Below, in pieces: positions 26,148-36,343 of a stretch of DNA of 64,000 bases; position 1 is the first letter of the stretch; each line of letters begins with the position of its first letter. Source of the stretch: CBDHHC01 sp965263345. Its GTDB lineage: Bacteria > Pseudomonadota > Alphaproteobacteria > Rhizobiales > CBDHHC01. The position numbers and the translations under genes were made by a program. The stretch covers positions 930,001-994,000 of the forward strand of contig CBDHHC010000024.1 of the NCBI GenBank assembly GCA_965263345.1, given 5' to 3'. The notes beneath the pieces are model-generated. The model did no database searches. It saw only the letters and a program-made list of their open reading frames with translations, and was not told the origin of the DNA.

Positions 26148-26534
26148 TTACTTTGAAGCTGGAACTTGAGGACCAGTAGGTTTATTCTTTTCCTGTTCAG
26201 TTTTAATGAGGTTTTGAACTCCGCCACCTTCAGAACCACTTTGCTGAGCTGGAGCTGAGGGTTGCTGCTCTCTGCTGATACGATCAAGTATTGTATTATC
26301 ACTACCACCAGTCTGACCTGTTGATAGAATTGTCAACGCAAGACTCGTCAGAAAAAACATCCCTGCTAAAATGGATGTAGTACGAGTTAATAGATTAGCA
26401 GCACCTCGGCCTGACATAAAATTACCGCCTCCACCACCAATACCTAGGGCTCCGCCCTCTGAGCGTTGCAATAAAACAACACCTATCATTGCCAAAGCAA
26501 TCATAAGATGTATTACCAAAATGACAGTCGCCAT
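26148..26534 (-). CDS. secG: Protein translocase subunit SecG
   Basis: 128 residues with two membrane segments: the first from ILVIHLMIALAMIGVVLL, then QRSEGGALGIGGG with the FMSGRGAANLLTRTT motif, and a second helix. A Gln/Pro/Ser-rich tail follows, as in other alphaproteobacteria. It is a non-essential partner of SecYE in preprotein export and lies upstream of pyrG. Confidence 0.95.
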   Translation of the reverse strand: MATVILVIHLMIALAMIGVVLLQRSEGGALGIGGGGGNFMSGRGAANLLTRTTSILAGMFFLTSLALTILSTGQTGGSDNTILDRISREQQPSAPAQQSGSEGGGVQNLIKTEQEKNKPTGPQVPASK

Positions 26535-26639
26535 TATATTCTCTCTAATTAAATGAAATTTGAACGTTATTTATATGATTAAATCGCTTATGGCCAGATC
26601 TTTTTTATAAGATATTTAGATATTTAGCGCTTCAATCTA

Positions 26640-27137
26640 TCAGTTTAGACTCTCTAAAAAGTCTCGGTCATCAGTACTCGAGGGGAGTTGCGAGCTTTTG
26701 AGACGTTTTGCAGTAACTTTTTTATTTTTAATCTCATCACGTTTAATTTTCTTAAATACAGATGAAGCTGGCCTGCGAGCTGGAAGGGGGGCTGTTGACT
26801 TAATAAACTTAGTTTCTTTTTTCTTTACAAGAGCTTCTTCTGGCTTACCTGCTACTTGGAGACCTTTTTGATTACATTGAAAAATCAGTTTCTCAGATAT
26901 ATCAATAAAACTCTTAATTTCTGCTAGCGCTGCCTCATTAAGATTGTTTTTAGCCCAGTCAGGGCCCTTTTTCATATTCTTAGCTGCACCAGCTTTAATA
27001 AGCGCATTTTTCTGCTTTGTTAGCCCCTTGCAAGCATCGCGTTTTAATCTCTCAGCCATCACCTCCTGAGAATAGGAAAATAAGGTAACAAGCGCACCCA
27101 AAATAAAATAACATCTGTGTAATTTATAAAGTCTCAC
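26640..27137 (-). CDS. Secreted hypothetical protein between tpiA and secG
   Basis: 165 residues with a GTG start (AAAGG 8 nt upstream), a signal peptide ending around VMA, an alpha-helical middle with conserved-looking KGPDWAKNNL and EKLIFQC, and a Lys/Arg/Pro-rich C-terminal tail. Similar uncharacterised proteins occupy this tpiA-secG position in related alphaproteobacteria, as far as I recall. Function unknown; the basic tail could contact the cell wall or membrane. Confidence 0.65.
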   Translation of the reverse strand: MRLYKLHRCYFILGALVTLFSYSQEVMAERLKRDACKGLTKQKNALIKAGAAKNMKKGPDWAKNNLNEAALAEIKSFIDISEKLIFQCNQKGLQVAGKPEEALVKKKETKFIKSTAPLPARRPASSVFKKIKRDEIKNKKVTAKRLKSSQLPSSTDDRDFLESLN

Positions 27138-27169
27138 AATATTAACCTTTTAACACAACAAATTACTTA

Positions 27170-27931
27170 TTAATTATAAACCGATATAATTCCCATAAAA
27201 TCTTCAGCTTTTAGGCTAGCACCACCAACAAGAGCACCATTAACATTGTCAATTGCCATTAACTCAGCTGCATTGGCAGGTTTCACAGAGCCACCATATA
27301 ATATACGCATGCCTTGAGCCGTATCCATACCAACAATATTAATAAGTTCAGCTCTAATAAATTTATGTACCTCAGCAACATCTTCGACAGTTGGCGTTAA
27401 TCCAGTTCCTATAGCCCACACAGGCTCATAAGCTATTACTGTATTTGCAGCAGTAGAATTTACAGGAACAGAACCTTTTAGCTGTCGTTTGACAATATCA
27501 AGCGTCATTCCGGTTTTTCTTTGTCCAGCTGTTTCTCCAACGCATATAATTGCAATTAAATTTTCTTCATGTACAGCTAGAGCTTTTTGATGGGTCTCCT
27601 GATCTCTTTCCCCATGATCAGCCCTACGCTCAGAATGGCCTAAAATAACAGACTTTGCCCCAACATCAGATATCATTTCAGCGGAAATATCACCAGTATG
27701 AGCCCCAGATTTCGCGGTATGGCAATCCTGTGCACCTATCATGATGGATGTTCCTTGAACTGCATTTAATCCTGCCATTATAAGTGTTGCAGGAGGACAA
27801 ACCATAATATCGGCCTTATCTACTGATGAATTTGCCTGCACGGCCTGCTTTAAAAGCTCAATCTGTTGCAGTGAGCTTACAAGACCATTCATTTTCCAAT
27901 TTCCAGCAACCAATGGCTTAATAACACTCAT
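27170..27931 (-). CDS. tpiA: Triose-phosphate isomerase
   Basis: 253 residues: AGNWKMNG at the N-terminus with the catalytic lysine, catalytic histidine in ILGHSERR, catalytic glutamate in AYEPVWAIGTG and the phosphate-binding YGGSVKPAN. It interconverts DHAP and glyceraldehyde-3-phosphate. Divergent from ppiD; the ~230-bp gap must hold both promoters. Confidence 0.98.
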   Translation of the reverse strand: MSVIKPLVAGNWKMNGLVSSLQQIELLKQAVQANSSVDKADIMVCPPATLIMAGLNAVQGTSIMIGAQDCHTAKSGAHTGDISAEMISDVGAKSVILGHSERRADHGERDQETHQKALAVHEENLIAIICVGETAGQRKTGMTLDIVKRQLKGSVPVNSTAANTVIAYEPVWAIGTGLTPTVEDVAEVHKFIRAELINIVGMDTAQGMRILYGGSVKPANAAELMAIDNVNGALVGGASLKAEDFMGIISVYN

Positions 27932-28163
27932 ATTTCATATCCCCGAATAACAATTACGTAATTATCTATCAAACTATTTGCAATTTTATTGTTTTTGTTG
28001 CTATTACAATTATATATTCTGCAAATTATGCATGAAAACAGAATTAGACATAACATAACACTATGTCCTAGTGATCAATTATATTCATGATGGAATAAAC
28101 ACACAAAATCAATACCATTATGTAACATTAACTGAAATGAAATAAAGAAAATTTGCGTGAAAG

Positions 28164-30047
28164 ATGCTAAACACACTTCGTAAAGGTGCAGCAGGATGGG
28201 CTGCAAAAATTTTGATAGGTTTACTTGTGCTTGCTTTTGCAACATGGGGCATAGCTGACATTCTCAGTCCAAGTAGAGATAGTACACTGGTTACAGTAGG
28301 TGAGAATAAAATTACGCATCAGGATTACCAGAATTATTTATCACTTTTGCGCAATTCTCGTCGCTTCACAGCACAACAGTTGAGATCCCCCATCATTATG
28401 AACAGCATAATCACTCAACTGACGACACAAAAACTACAAGAAACACATGCAAAAGACCTACAACTTGGCATTTCAGACAATCAAATCATCCGGACAATAT
28501 CCGAAAGTCCATATTTTAGAGGACTAAGTGGTGGGTTTAATGATCGTGCATTTCAAAATTACTTGAACACAATAAATCAATCACAATCGGCTTTTCTACA
28601 TTCACAAAAAGTAGAAAATATTCGCCAGCAAGTTACAAGTGTATTTAACAATAAACTCTCCCCTCCTGATATACTTTTAACCGCGCAATATCACTTTGAT
28701 AATGAAACACGCGAACTGAGATATTTTATTATTCCTGAAAAAACAGTTGGTAAAATAGCACCAGCCACGGAAGATGAAATTAAAGAATATTATAAGAAAA
28801 CAAAAACTTCATTTAAGACACCTGAATATCGAAAGTTTTCCTACATTTTATTAAGCCCTGAGGCGATCAAAGAAACGTTAAAAGTAACGCCTGAAATGAT
28901 CAAAAAATACTATAAAGAGCGAAGAAAAAATTATGTTGTAGAGGAAAGAAGAAAAATCCTCCAACTTTCTTTTTCAGATCTGAAACTGGCAGATGAGACA
29001 TATCAAGATCTCAAAAAAGGCAAGAAATTCCTTGAAATAGGAAAAAAACTTGGATTGAAAAAAGAAGATATTGAGCTTGGCATAAAAAGAAAAGATGAAC
29101 TTCTTGATTCAAAGATTGCTGAAGCAGTATTTGCTTTAAAAAAAGGAGAAATCTCTAAACCAATTCAGGGAAGATTAAACACTGTCATTGTAAAAGTTAC
29201 TGATATTGAGCCTGCTAAAGTAACACCACTTAAAAAAGTTGAAAAAGAGATTATCGATCGTATTAAAGGTGAAAAAGCATCCGATAAACTTCCCGAACTA
29301 CAAGAAGCTATTGAAGAAGCAAGAAATGATGAACCAAGCCTTGAAAAGATAGCAAAACAATTCAAACTTAAATTCCAAGAAATAAGTATAGATAGTAACG
29401 GCTTAGATACAAATGGGAAAGTAGTACCTAACATTACAACATTCCGTAAATTTACGCGCAACGTATTTGAGTCTGACATTGGAATTGAGAATGAACCTGT
29501 AGAGGCAAACAACAATATTGGTTGGTTTGATATTATTAAGATAATTCCAGAAAGAACCAAAAAACTTGATGAAGTCAAAGATGAAATAGCTAAAAAACTT
29601 CTTGCAGATAAAACAAGAAAAGCACTTAAAGAAAAGGCTGATGCTATTCTTAAAAAATTAACAGATGGCGAAAAGCTTGAACAAGCAGCCAAAAATATTT
29701 CGGCTAAGATTGTTAAAACGAAACCTCTTAAACGCAATGAAACGGATAAAGATTTAACAGCAGCATCAATTCAGCAAGCCTTTGCAATTAAAAAAGACCA
29801 ATATGGCATGGCTCAGATTGACAGAGGGCAAAAACGCATTATTTTTCAAGTCACTGAGGTAACTCCTGCAAAAAAACTTGATGATAATAAACGTAAGGAA
29901 TTGGTAACACAATTACAGCAAAATATATCTACCGATATAATAGAACAATATATCAGGGCTCTAGAAACTCACTATAATACACAAAGAAACGAGCAGGCGA
30001 TTAGACAATTATCTGGTGGTGGCGGTGTACCACGAGGATCATTCTAA
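28164..30047 (+). CDS. ppiD: Periplasmic chaperone / peptidyl-prolyl isomerase PpiD-like
   Basis: A 627-residue SurA/PpiD-family protein. An N-terminal transmembrane anchor (LRKGAAGWAAKILIGLLVLAF) is followed by a SurA-N-like helical domain and a long Lys/Glu-rich region with a weak parvulin-like domain near residues 240-350. PpiD sits at the Sec translocon and helps outer-membrane proteins fold. It is 36 nt upstream of trpE, the conserved alphaproteobacterial pairing. The parvulin active site looks degenerate, so chaperone action may dominate. Confidence 0.88.
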   Translation: MLNTLRKGAAGWAAKILIGLLVLAFATWGIADILSPSRDSTLVTVGENKITHQDYQNYLSLLRNSRRFTAQQLRSPIIMNSIITQLTTQKLQETHAKDLQLGISDNQIIRTISESPYFRGLSGGFNDRAFQNYLNTINQSQSAFLHSQKVENIRQQVTSVFNNKLSPPDILLTAQYHFDNETRELRYFIIPEKTVGKIAPATEDEIKEYYKKTKTSFKTPEYRKFSYILLSPEAIKETLKVTPEMIKKYYKERRKNYVVEERRKILQLSFSDLKLADETYQDLKKGKKFLEIGKKLGLKKEDIELGIKRKDELLDSKIAEAVFALKKGEISKPIQGRLNTVIVKVTDIEPAKVTPLKKVEKEIIDRIKGEKASDKLPELQEAIEEARNDEPSLEKIAKQFKLKFQEISIDSNGLDTNGKVVPNITTFRKFTRNVFESDIGIENEPVEANNNIGWFDIIKIIPERTKKLDEVKDEIAKKLLADKTRKALKEKADAILKKLTDGEKLEQAAKNISAKIVKTKPLKRNETDKDLTAASIQQAFAIKKDQYGMAQIDRGQKRIIFQVTEVTPAKKLDDNKRKELVTQLQQNISTDIIEQYIRALETHYNTQRNEQAIRQLSGGGGVPRGSF

Positions 30048-30083
30048 AATCGTAACCGGCTCCCTTCTTCTGAGGCGGAAAGA

Positions 30084-31631
30084 ATGACAGTCATGTTGCA
30101 AAGAGGGCCAAGGGACTTTTTTATGCCCTCTTTCGAAAAATTCAAAAATCTATACGAAAACAATCAACCCCAAGTTATATGGACAAGACTTGTTGCTGAC
30201 CTAGAAACTCCAGTGTCGGCATTTTTAAAACTGACAAGAAATGAAAAATATAGCTTTTTGTTTGAATCCGTTGAAGGTGGCAATGTAAGAGGTCGATATT
30301 CCATTATAGGGTGCAAACCCGATATAATTTGGAAAGCACATGGAAACTCCTCGGAAATCAATGAAACAGTCGAAAAAAATCCTGATGCCTTCAAAAAACA
30401 AAAAGAACCAACTTTAACATCTCTAAGAAATCTTCTGGAGGCATCAAAAATAGACTTGCCTGAAGAACTACCTCCTATGTCAGCGGGGGTATTTGGTTTT
30501 ATGGGATATGATACCGTTCGCCTCATTGAAAAATTAGAAACTGACAAATCAGATCCAATCCAGATCCCCGAAAGCATACTTATCCGACCAACTCTCATGG
30601 TCATTTTTGATTCTGTTAAAAACGAAATTATCGTCGTCACACCTGTTCGCCCAACAAAAAGACTTTCTGCAAAAACAGCTTATGCTAGAGCTCAAGATCG
30701 TTTGATGACTTTAGTTGACAGACTGGATGACCCACTATCACATATTTCAGACATTGCAGCTGAAGAAATCCATCTTCCAGAGCCAGTTTCAAATACAAGC
30801 GAAGCGGACTATATGAAGATGGTCCGCAAGGCAAAGAAATATATAGCTGCAGGAGATATTTTTCAGGTTGTACTAAGTCAGCGTTTTGCGACTCCATTCC
30901 CTCTAGATCCATTTGCACTATACCGCGCCTTGAGAAGAACAAATCCTTCACCATTCTTATTCTATCTCAACATGGAAGAGTTTTCTATTGTAGGGTCTAG
31001 TCCTGAAATTTTGGTTCGTGTGAGAGACAACGAAGTCAATATAAGACCTATCGCAGGAACACGACCAAGGGGGCAAACGACAAATGAAGATCTAGATTTA
31101 GAACAAGACCTTCTTGCAGATATAAAAGAACGTGCAGAACACCTCATGTTGCTGGACTTGGGAAGAAATGATGTCGGGCGGGTTGCCGAAATAGGAACCG
31201 TTGAAGTCACAGACAGTTTCTTCATTGAGCGATATAGCCAAGTGATGCATATAGTTTCAAACGTCATTGGAAAACTTGATAAAAAATACGATGCAATTGA
31301 GGCGTTGATGGCAGGTTTCCCGGCAGGAACAGTATCAGGTGCTCCCAAAGTTAGAGCGATGGAAATAATAGATGAACTGGAAAAAGAAAAACGCGGTGTA
31401 TATGCAGGCTGTGTTGGTTATTTCTCCGCAAATGGAGAAATGGATAGTTGTATAGTACTAAGGACAGCTTTGTTAAAAGATGATATGATGTATGTACAGT
31501 CAGGTGCAGGGATAGTGGCAGATTCTGTTCCTAAAAACGAACAAATGGAATGCATTAATAAAGCGAAAGCTCTCTTTATGGCTGCTGAAGAAGCTGTTCG
31601 ATTTGCATCAACAAGCAAACGTTCACAGTGA
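30084..31631 (+). CDS. trpE: Anthranilate synthase component I
   Basis: 515 residues of the chorismate-utilising family. The N-terminal domain carries the tryptophan-feedback region (around VEGGNVRGRYSIIGCKP) and the C-terminal domain the motifs IAGTRPRGQT, LMLLDLGRNDVGRV, FPAGTVSGAPKVRAMEII and GAGIVADSVP. It converts chorismate to anthranilate together with TrpG, which is not in this window. GAGGCGGAAAG precedes the ATG. Probably co-transcribed with ppiD. Confidence 0.96.
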   Translation: MTVMLQRGPRDFFMPSFEKFKNLYENNQPQVIWTRLVADLETPVSAFLKLTRNEKYSFLFESVEGGNVRGRYSIIGCKPDIIWKAHGNSSEINETVEKNPDAFKKQKEPTLTSLRNLLEASKIDLPEELPPMSAGVFGFMGYDTVRLIEKLETDKSDPIQIPESILIRPTLMVIFDSVKNEIIVVTPVRPTKRLSAKTAYARAQDRLMTLVDRLDDPLSHISDIAAEEIHLPEPVSNTSEADYMKMVRKAKKYIAAGDIFQVVLSQRFATPFPLDPFALYRALRRTNPSPFLFYLNMEEFSIVGSSPEILVRVRDNEVNIRPIAGTRPRGQTTNEDLDLEQDLLADIKERAEHLMLLDLGRNDVGRVAEIGTVEVTDSFFIERYSQVMHIVSNVIGKLDKKYDAIEALMAGFPAGTVSGAPKVRAMEIIDELEKEKRGVYAGCVGYFSANGEMDSCIVLRTALLKDDMMYVQSGAGIVADSVPKNEQMECINKAKALFMAAEEAVRFASTSKRSQ

Positions 31632-31734
31632 GTTCTAAAATATTATTTTATACATATACAAATATTCTGTGATACTAATGAGTTAATTGTCTTACGATTC
31701 TTTTTTAATGCAAAGAAGCATTGGGAAAATTATT

Positions 31735-32253
31735 ATGTTAGACTTAACACTTCTAAGACATGCGAAATCAAGTTGGGATAATCTGGATCTGTCTGACTAT
31801 GAGCGCCCCTTAAACAAACGAGGTAAGCGTTCTGCTCCAAAAATTGGAGCTTATATGGCAACACATAAGATCACCCCTGATCTAATTTTATGCTCAGCAG
31901 CCAAAAGAACTCGAGAAACCCTAAAACTTTTGATCAAACCAGCAAAACTAAGCGCAGAAATTCGTTTCTTAGACGAACTTTATTTAATACCAGAAAAACA
32001 ATTACTAAAATTACTCCAAGAAATCCCAAAACACTATAAGCATATCTGCATAATTGGACATAATCCTGGCTTGCATGATCTTTGTTTAAACCTGATACAC
32101 AAAGCGACTCCTGAACAGCTTTTAGCTCTAAATATTAATTTCCCAACTGCAGCACTCGCACAAATTAGATTTAATATTGAGAATTGGGAGAATATTTCAA
32201 AAAAATCAGGAGAGTTAATTAATTTCACGTCGCCCAAAATGATTGCAGATTAA
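31735..32253 (+). CDS. SixA-type histidine phosphatase
   Basis: About 172 residues from the ATG at 31735 (GGGAAAA upstream); longer in-frame starts exist. Phosphohistidine phosphatase motifs: LLRHAKSSWD at the N-terminus (RHG, catalytic His), RTRETLKLL, and the second histidine in IIGHNPGLHDL. The SixA family removes phosphate from phosphohistidine in signalling proteins; small-molecule substrates are also possible. It is isolated between trpE and the sugar-transferase gene. Confidence 0.85.
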   Translation: MLDLTLLRHAKSSWDNLDLSDYERPLNKRGKRSAPKIGAYMATHKITPDLILCSAAKRTRETLKLLIKPAKLSAEIRFLDELYLIPEKQLLKLLQEIPKHYKHICIIGHNPGLHDLCLNLIHKATPEQLLALNINFPTAALAQIRFNIENWENISKKSGELINFTSPKMIAD

Positions 32254-32448
32254 AAATGCTTATTTAATTAAATAAACTGCAACAATATTAAATATAAAAC
32301 GGCTCCAATATTATATTTCTGTTTAAAATTCAAATACACACCTTATTGAAAATTAATAAATACAATAACATTACTTTATAAACATTGAAATTACACACTT
32401 AATACATGAAACAAACATGTATTAAAACTTCAGGTGGAAAGATATTTA

Positions 32449-33465
32449 ATGGCATCCATGTACAATATAATGATTATGTCACTGACGACTTTTATCCTAA
32501 GCACTGTGGCAACAAGAGTAGTTATTGCAATTACAAGACACAGACAAATTGTACAAAATACCAACAACCGCTCACTCCACTCTATTCCAACGCCAATAGG
32601 TGGCGGATGGGCAGTTCTTCTCAGCGCTTTGTTAGTTTGGGCATTACTTCAAAAAAGCTTAACAGAAGAAATGGCACTACTGATACTTTGCACTGCAGGT
32701 TTAGCTCTATTATCTTGGCTTGACGATATCAAACCACAACAGGCAAGTTCGCGTTTGATTCTGCAAATTGCTGCGGTAACCGGATGCTTATTACTCCTGC
32801 CTGACGAAGCTATAATCTTCTCAGATCATATTCCATTAATTGCAGATCGTGTACTAGCTGGAATTTGCTGGCTCTGGTTCATTAACCTATTTAACTTTAT
32901 GGATGGAATGGATGGAATGGCCGGAACTGAAACAATCGTTATATCACTTGGCATTCTACTAGTCGGTTATACGATAAACCTCTCAACACCAAACCTCTCT
33001 TTGGCATTATTATTAACCTCAGCAATGGCAGGCTTCTTGATCTGGAATTGGTCACCAGCACGCATTTTTTTAGGTGATGTAGGAAGCATTCCAGTTGGTT
33101 TTTTATTAGGTTGGCTATTAATAAATCTAGCTATTCAAGGCGCTGTATTAGCGGCATTCATTTTACCATTGTATTTTCTATTTGATTCAACTTTGACAAT
33201 ATCAAAACGCCTTATGAAAGGTGAAAAAATCTGGGAAGCACATCGCCAGCACTTATATCAACGCGCTGTAATGTCTGGACTATCACATTCCGAGGTCTTA
33301 TTAAGAATACTGCCATCAAATATATTGTTGATATATAGTGCATATATATCATTAACAAACCCACTCTTAGGTTTATGTCTTGCAATCATTTCAATTTTTT
33401 TGATCGTCATAGGTTTATTTATTTTAAGCGAAAAAACAAAAACAATATCTGAACAAAAACTATAG
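32449..33465 (+). CDS. MraY/WecA/WbpL-family polyprenyl-phosphate sugar-1-phosphate transferase
   Basis: About 338 residues with ten or so membrane helices, the family motifs SIPTPIGGG, LSWLDDIKP (Mg-binding Asp pair), FINLFNFMDGMDGMAG and FLGDVGSIPVGFLLG, and the cytoplasmic HRQHLYQR loop. It moves a sugar-1-phosphate from a UDP-sugar onto undecaprenyl phosphate, the first step of O-antigen or exopolysaccharide repeat assembly. The epimerase gene immediately downstream favours the WbpL/WecA branch over MraY. The ATG at 32449 has GGAAAG upstream. Confidence 0.9.
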   Translation: MASMYNIMIMSLTTFILSTVATRVVIAITRHRQIVQNTNNRSLHSIPTPIGGGWAVLLSALLVWALLQKSLTEEMALLILCTAGLALLSWLDDIKPQQASSRLILQIAAVTGCLLLLPDEAIIFSDHIPLIADRVLAGICWLWFINLFNFMDGMDGMAGTETIVISLGILLVGYTINLSTPNLSLALLLTSAMAGFLIWNWSPARIFLGDVGSIPVGFLLGWLLINLAIQGAVLAAFILPLYFLFDSTLTISKRLMKGEKIWEAHRQHLYQRAVMSGLSHSEVLLRILPSNILLIYSAYISLTNPLLGLCLAIISIFLIVIGLFILSEKTKTISEQKL

Positions 33466-33592
33466 AAATATTGCTTTTTCCAAACTTTCTGACACAAAAT
33501 ATAGTAAGAACAGCATATAAGAGCTATACAAACAAAGAGCAAAGAAATATTTTTAGAAGTCTAGTAGCTATTCATAAAGAGAATAAATTTTC

Positions 33593-34549
33593 ATGCATGT
33601 ACTCGTAACAGGTGCCTCTGGATTTATTGGCCAACATTTACTGAAACAACTAAAAGATTCAAACCATACAACATGTGCTGTAACACGTCGACCAGGCACA
33701 AAATTATTTGGGGCCAATGAGTATATCTTCGCAGACCTCAGCATACGCGATAACCTGAAAAAGTTAGAAACTCACTTCGATGCGATAGTGCATTTGGCAG
33801 ACGGTTTATCTGTGCTTGAAAAAACAAAAAAATCTCTTTCTAAAAAAGAGCTATCTGAATACATTCTCCCAACTTTAAATCTCGCTGATTGGGCTCTAAC
33901 AAATAACATCAAACACTTTATTTACATCAGTTCAGTAAAAGCTATGTGTAGCGAAACTGAAACGAATATACTAACCGAAACGAGCAAACTACTGCCAAAT
34001 AGTGCTTATGGCTTTGCAAAAAAACAAACCGAGAGAGAACTCCAAGCACGTTTTAAAGGCCAACCAACACGTCTTATTACACTTAGGAATCCAATTGTTC
34101 ACGGACCAGGGAGTAAAAACAACCTTCAAAAACTTTTGCGACTATCTGACTCTCCATGGCCTCTTCCGCTAAAACGCCTTCAAAACAATCGGAGTACTAT
34201 AAGCGTCAAAAACTTTAGTGATGCTATCAAGACCGTACTTGATAATCCGTATAAATCAGGCGGCACCTATCTAGTGGCAGATAATGGGGCAATTTCAACA
34301 ACTGAGATTATAGAAATATTTAGACAAGAACTCGGAAGATCTCCCCGCATGTTCACTATTCCCCGATGGCTGTGGCTTATTGCTAACAATTTTCCAGGGA
34401 TAAAACAGATCACCAAACGCATGAGCCAACCACTTGTGATTTCAGATCAGCAATTTCGCAATATTTTTGAGTGGGAACCATTGCAAACAACACAACAAAG
34501 TCTAAAAGATATGGTTCAAATTTATTTGGAAGAAGAGAAACAACATTAA
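33593..34549 (+). CDS. NAD-dependent nucleotide-sugar epimerase/dehydratase (extended SDR)
   Basis: 318 residues: Rossmann motif TGASGFIGQH near the N-terminus, then the extended-SDR catalytic serine/tyrosine/lysine in YISSVKA and SAYGFAKK. The sequence resembles WbpK/GalE-type sugar epimerases that work with the adjacent undecaprenyl-phosphate sugar transferase, for example UDP-HexNAc 4-epimerase or reductase. The exact sugar cannot be told from sequence. Same strand, ~130 bp after the transferase gene. Confidence 0.88.
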   Translation: MHVLVTGASGFIGQHLLKQLKDSNHTTCAVTRRPGTKLFGANEYIFADLSIRDNLKKLETHFDAIVHLADGLSVLEKTKKSLSKKELSEYILPTLNLADWALTNNIKHFIYISSVKAMCSETETNILTETSKLLPNSAYGFAKKQTERELQARFKGQPTRLITLRNPIVHGPGSKNNLQKLLRLSDSPWPLPLKRLQNNRSTISVKNFSDAIKTVLDNPYKSGGTYLVADNGAISTTEIIEIFRQELGRSPRMFTIPRWLWLIANNFPGIKQITKRMSQPLVISDQQFRNIFEWEPLQTTQQSLKDMVQIYLEEEKQH

Positions 34550-34596
34550 AGTTTCTCGCAAAAAAAGTAATATATAATCAATAATAATAAATGGGA

Positions 34597-34827
34597 TTAG
34601 TCGCCCGCTTTATCTTTTTTCTCTTTTTTCTCATCCTCATCTCTACTTAGAGCATCAACACCAGCCTCAACGACAGCCCCAGTAACTTTTGCAGTGGTTT
34701 TAACTGCAGTTGCTGTAACACTAACTGCGGTATCTGCAACTGTATAAACGGCACAACCCGAGAAAATAACACCGAGAGAAATAATAAAGAGAACAAGTAT
34801 TATTTTTTTTACTTGAATAAATACCAT
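34597..34827 (-). CDS. Small lipoprotein
   Basis: 76 residues with a type II signal peptide and lipobox VIFSGC, a mature part of alternating Val/Thr/Ala (TAVSVTATAVKTTAKVTGAVV) and an acidic/basic tail. AGGGAT precedes the ATG. It resembles a small family of Val/Thr-rich lipoproteins near envelope genes; function unknown. It is co-oriented with the BcsS-like gene further right. Confidence 0.75.
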   Translation of the reverse strand: MVFIQVKKIILVLFIISLGVIFSGCAVYTVADTAVSVTATAVKTTAKVTGAVVEAGVDALSRDEDEKKEKKDKAGD

Positions 34828-34933
34828 AAGATATCCCTACAAAAAACTTATGTAATAATGTTATTATAGCAATTATAATCTGATAATGCGTTAATTTAAG
34901 GTCATATATTAATTAATTTAATAAAGCAGCAAA

Positions 34934-35695
34934 CTAAAATTTTTGATAAAAATTAAAGGTAAAATACGCAGATTGATCATAATTATGATCATTTCCAACA
35001 CCACTTGCGGCAGTAAACTCTCCAATATCTGTATGAAACTTAGCAAATCCTCCCAATCGGATAGTAGAGTAATTCTCATTCCCCAATAAACTAACCTCAG
35101 GCCCCACTTTTAACCAGGATACAATTTGTTGTCCAAAACGAAACTTTGCCCAATAATCATGAAAACCAGTTGAATAACTTAGATTCAACTCGCCCCAACT
35201 TTCAGACGTTAAGGGAAACCAAAAGTCTATTTGAGTTTTAAAACCATAAACCTCCCCGTGAACCGAGTTACCTAAATCTATAGGGCTAACCTTATGATCT
35301 GTATAATTTAAACCAAAATAAACCTTAGCAATAAAGTCATCTTTAAATAAAATATAACCTAAGAGAACATCGAGCGATATGAACTCACCAGAAAATAAAA
35401 ATTGTGTATGTAGTGCGTCACTAACATTCAGACTTTCATATGAATAATGCCCTAAAGTGCCAAGAATCTTGAGATGATAAGGGCTTTTATCTAAATGTCC
35501 GAATGGCGCCCAATTAACACCTGCATAATTGGAAAAAGAATTTCTCGTAATATCCACACCTGTTGTAAGGTCAATTCTATTAAAAAAAGAATTTTGAACA
35601 ACAACATCTAGTGGAACATCGTCGGCATATGAAAAGTTAGGGGAAAAACCTAATGAAAAGAAACAAGAAACTAAAAAAAATAATTTGGTAGACAC
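34934..35695 (-). CDS. BcsS-like outer-membrane barrel protein
   Basis: 253 residues: a signal peptide ending SYADD, then repeated amphipathic beta-strands. The region DITRNSFSNYAGVNWAPFGH, then LDKSPYHLKILGTLGHYSYE, is the pattern of the alphaproteobacterial cellulose biosynthesis BcsS family, and the protein ends with an aromatic (FNFYQKF). No bcsA/bcsB genes lie in this window, so a direct role in cellulose export is uncertain; it could be a related barrel. Confidence 0.6.
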   Translation of the reverse strand: MSTKLFFLVSCFFSLGFSPNFSYADDVPLDVVVQNSFFNRIDLTTGVDITRNSFSNYAGVNWAPFGHLDKSPYHLKILGTLGHYSYESLNVSDALHTQFLFSGEFISLDVLLGYILFKDDFIAKVYFGLNYTDHKVSPIDLGNSVHGEVYGFKTQIDFWFPLTSESWGELNLSYSTGFHDYWAKFRFGQQIVSWLKVGPEVSLLGNENYSTIRLGGFAKFHTDIGEFTAASGVGNDHNYDQSAYFTFNFYQKF

Positions 35696-36343
35696 AACAA
35701 TAACACATCATCAGCACAAGAACATATCTACTGAGTTAATACATGCCACTTAAGCAAAAAAATATAAAATAATTTTTTTCTCCACAATTCTATAGAGAGA
35801 TCAATATTGTTCAATCATCCAACAAGCAAAACATATATAGAATGATAAAGTGCACAAAATTCATGCAAACCAGAATCGGTCCATAAAGATATGAGAAAAG
35901 ACCGTTACTATTTTCTTTATAAAATAGACTTACCCATAATTTTCCCACTAGATTTCCACAAAATAATAACGAAAAACATTCAAAAAGACACAAGATGTAG
36001 TAATTGGATTTTGCGAACTACAACACCTTGATACTTTTGTGCGAATCAAAGTAGTTTCATTTCCATTGAGCCAAAGGTGTTTAAAGACCTCAGCTCTGTA
36101 GTATCGGGGGACTACAAAGTTTATCATGTTGCCATCCATAATTTGGTTCCATCATCAGCTTTGTTCAATCATCTCATCAACATAAGACGGCTGTGTTTCA
36201 TGCCGGAATTCTTATGTTGCGTATCATCCATTTCACTCAATCACGTGCAAATGGAAATGTAGAGCATTTAAGATTTCAATTTTTATTTATGCGGCATGCA
36301 AATGTGAGCAGCGATTTTGCATGGCGTTTTTTAGGGGGATAAT
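35696..36343. promoter_or_regulatory. Long leader region upstream of nrdJ with strong hairpins
   Basis: 648 bp with no supportable gene. Near 36179-36220, CAACATAAGA pairs exactly with TCTTATGTTG and encloses a CGGC/GCCG inner stem. CATTTCCATT (36058-36067) is the exact reverse complement of AATGGAAATG (36249-36258). I looked for a cobalamin riboswitch, expected in front of a B12-dependent reductase, and for NrdR boxes, and did not find a recognisable consensus. Confidence 0.45.

Noticed and set aside
35948..36262. Short ORFs on both strands in the nrdJ leader
   Set aside because: Overlapping opposite-strand frames with no ribosome-binding site; they include the arms of inverted repeats.
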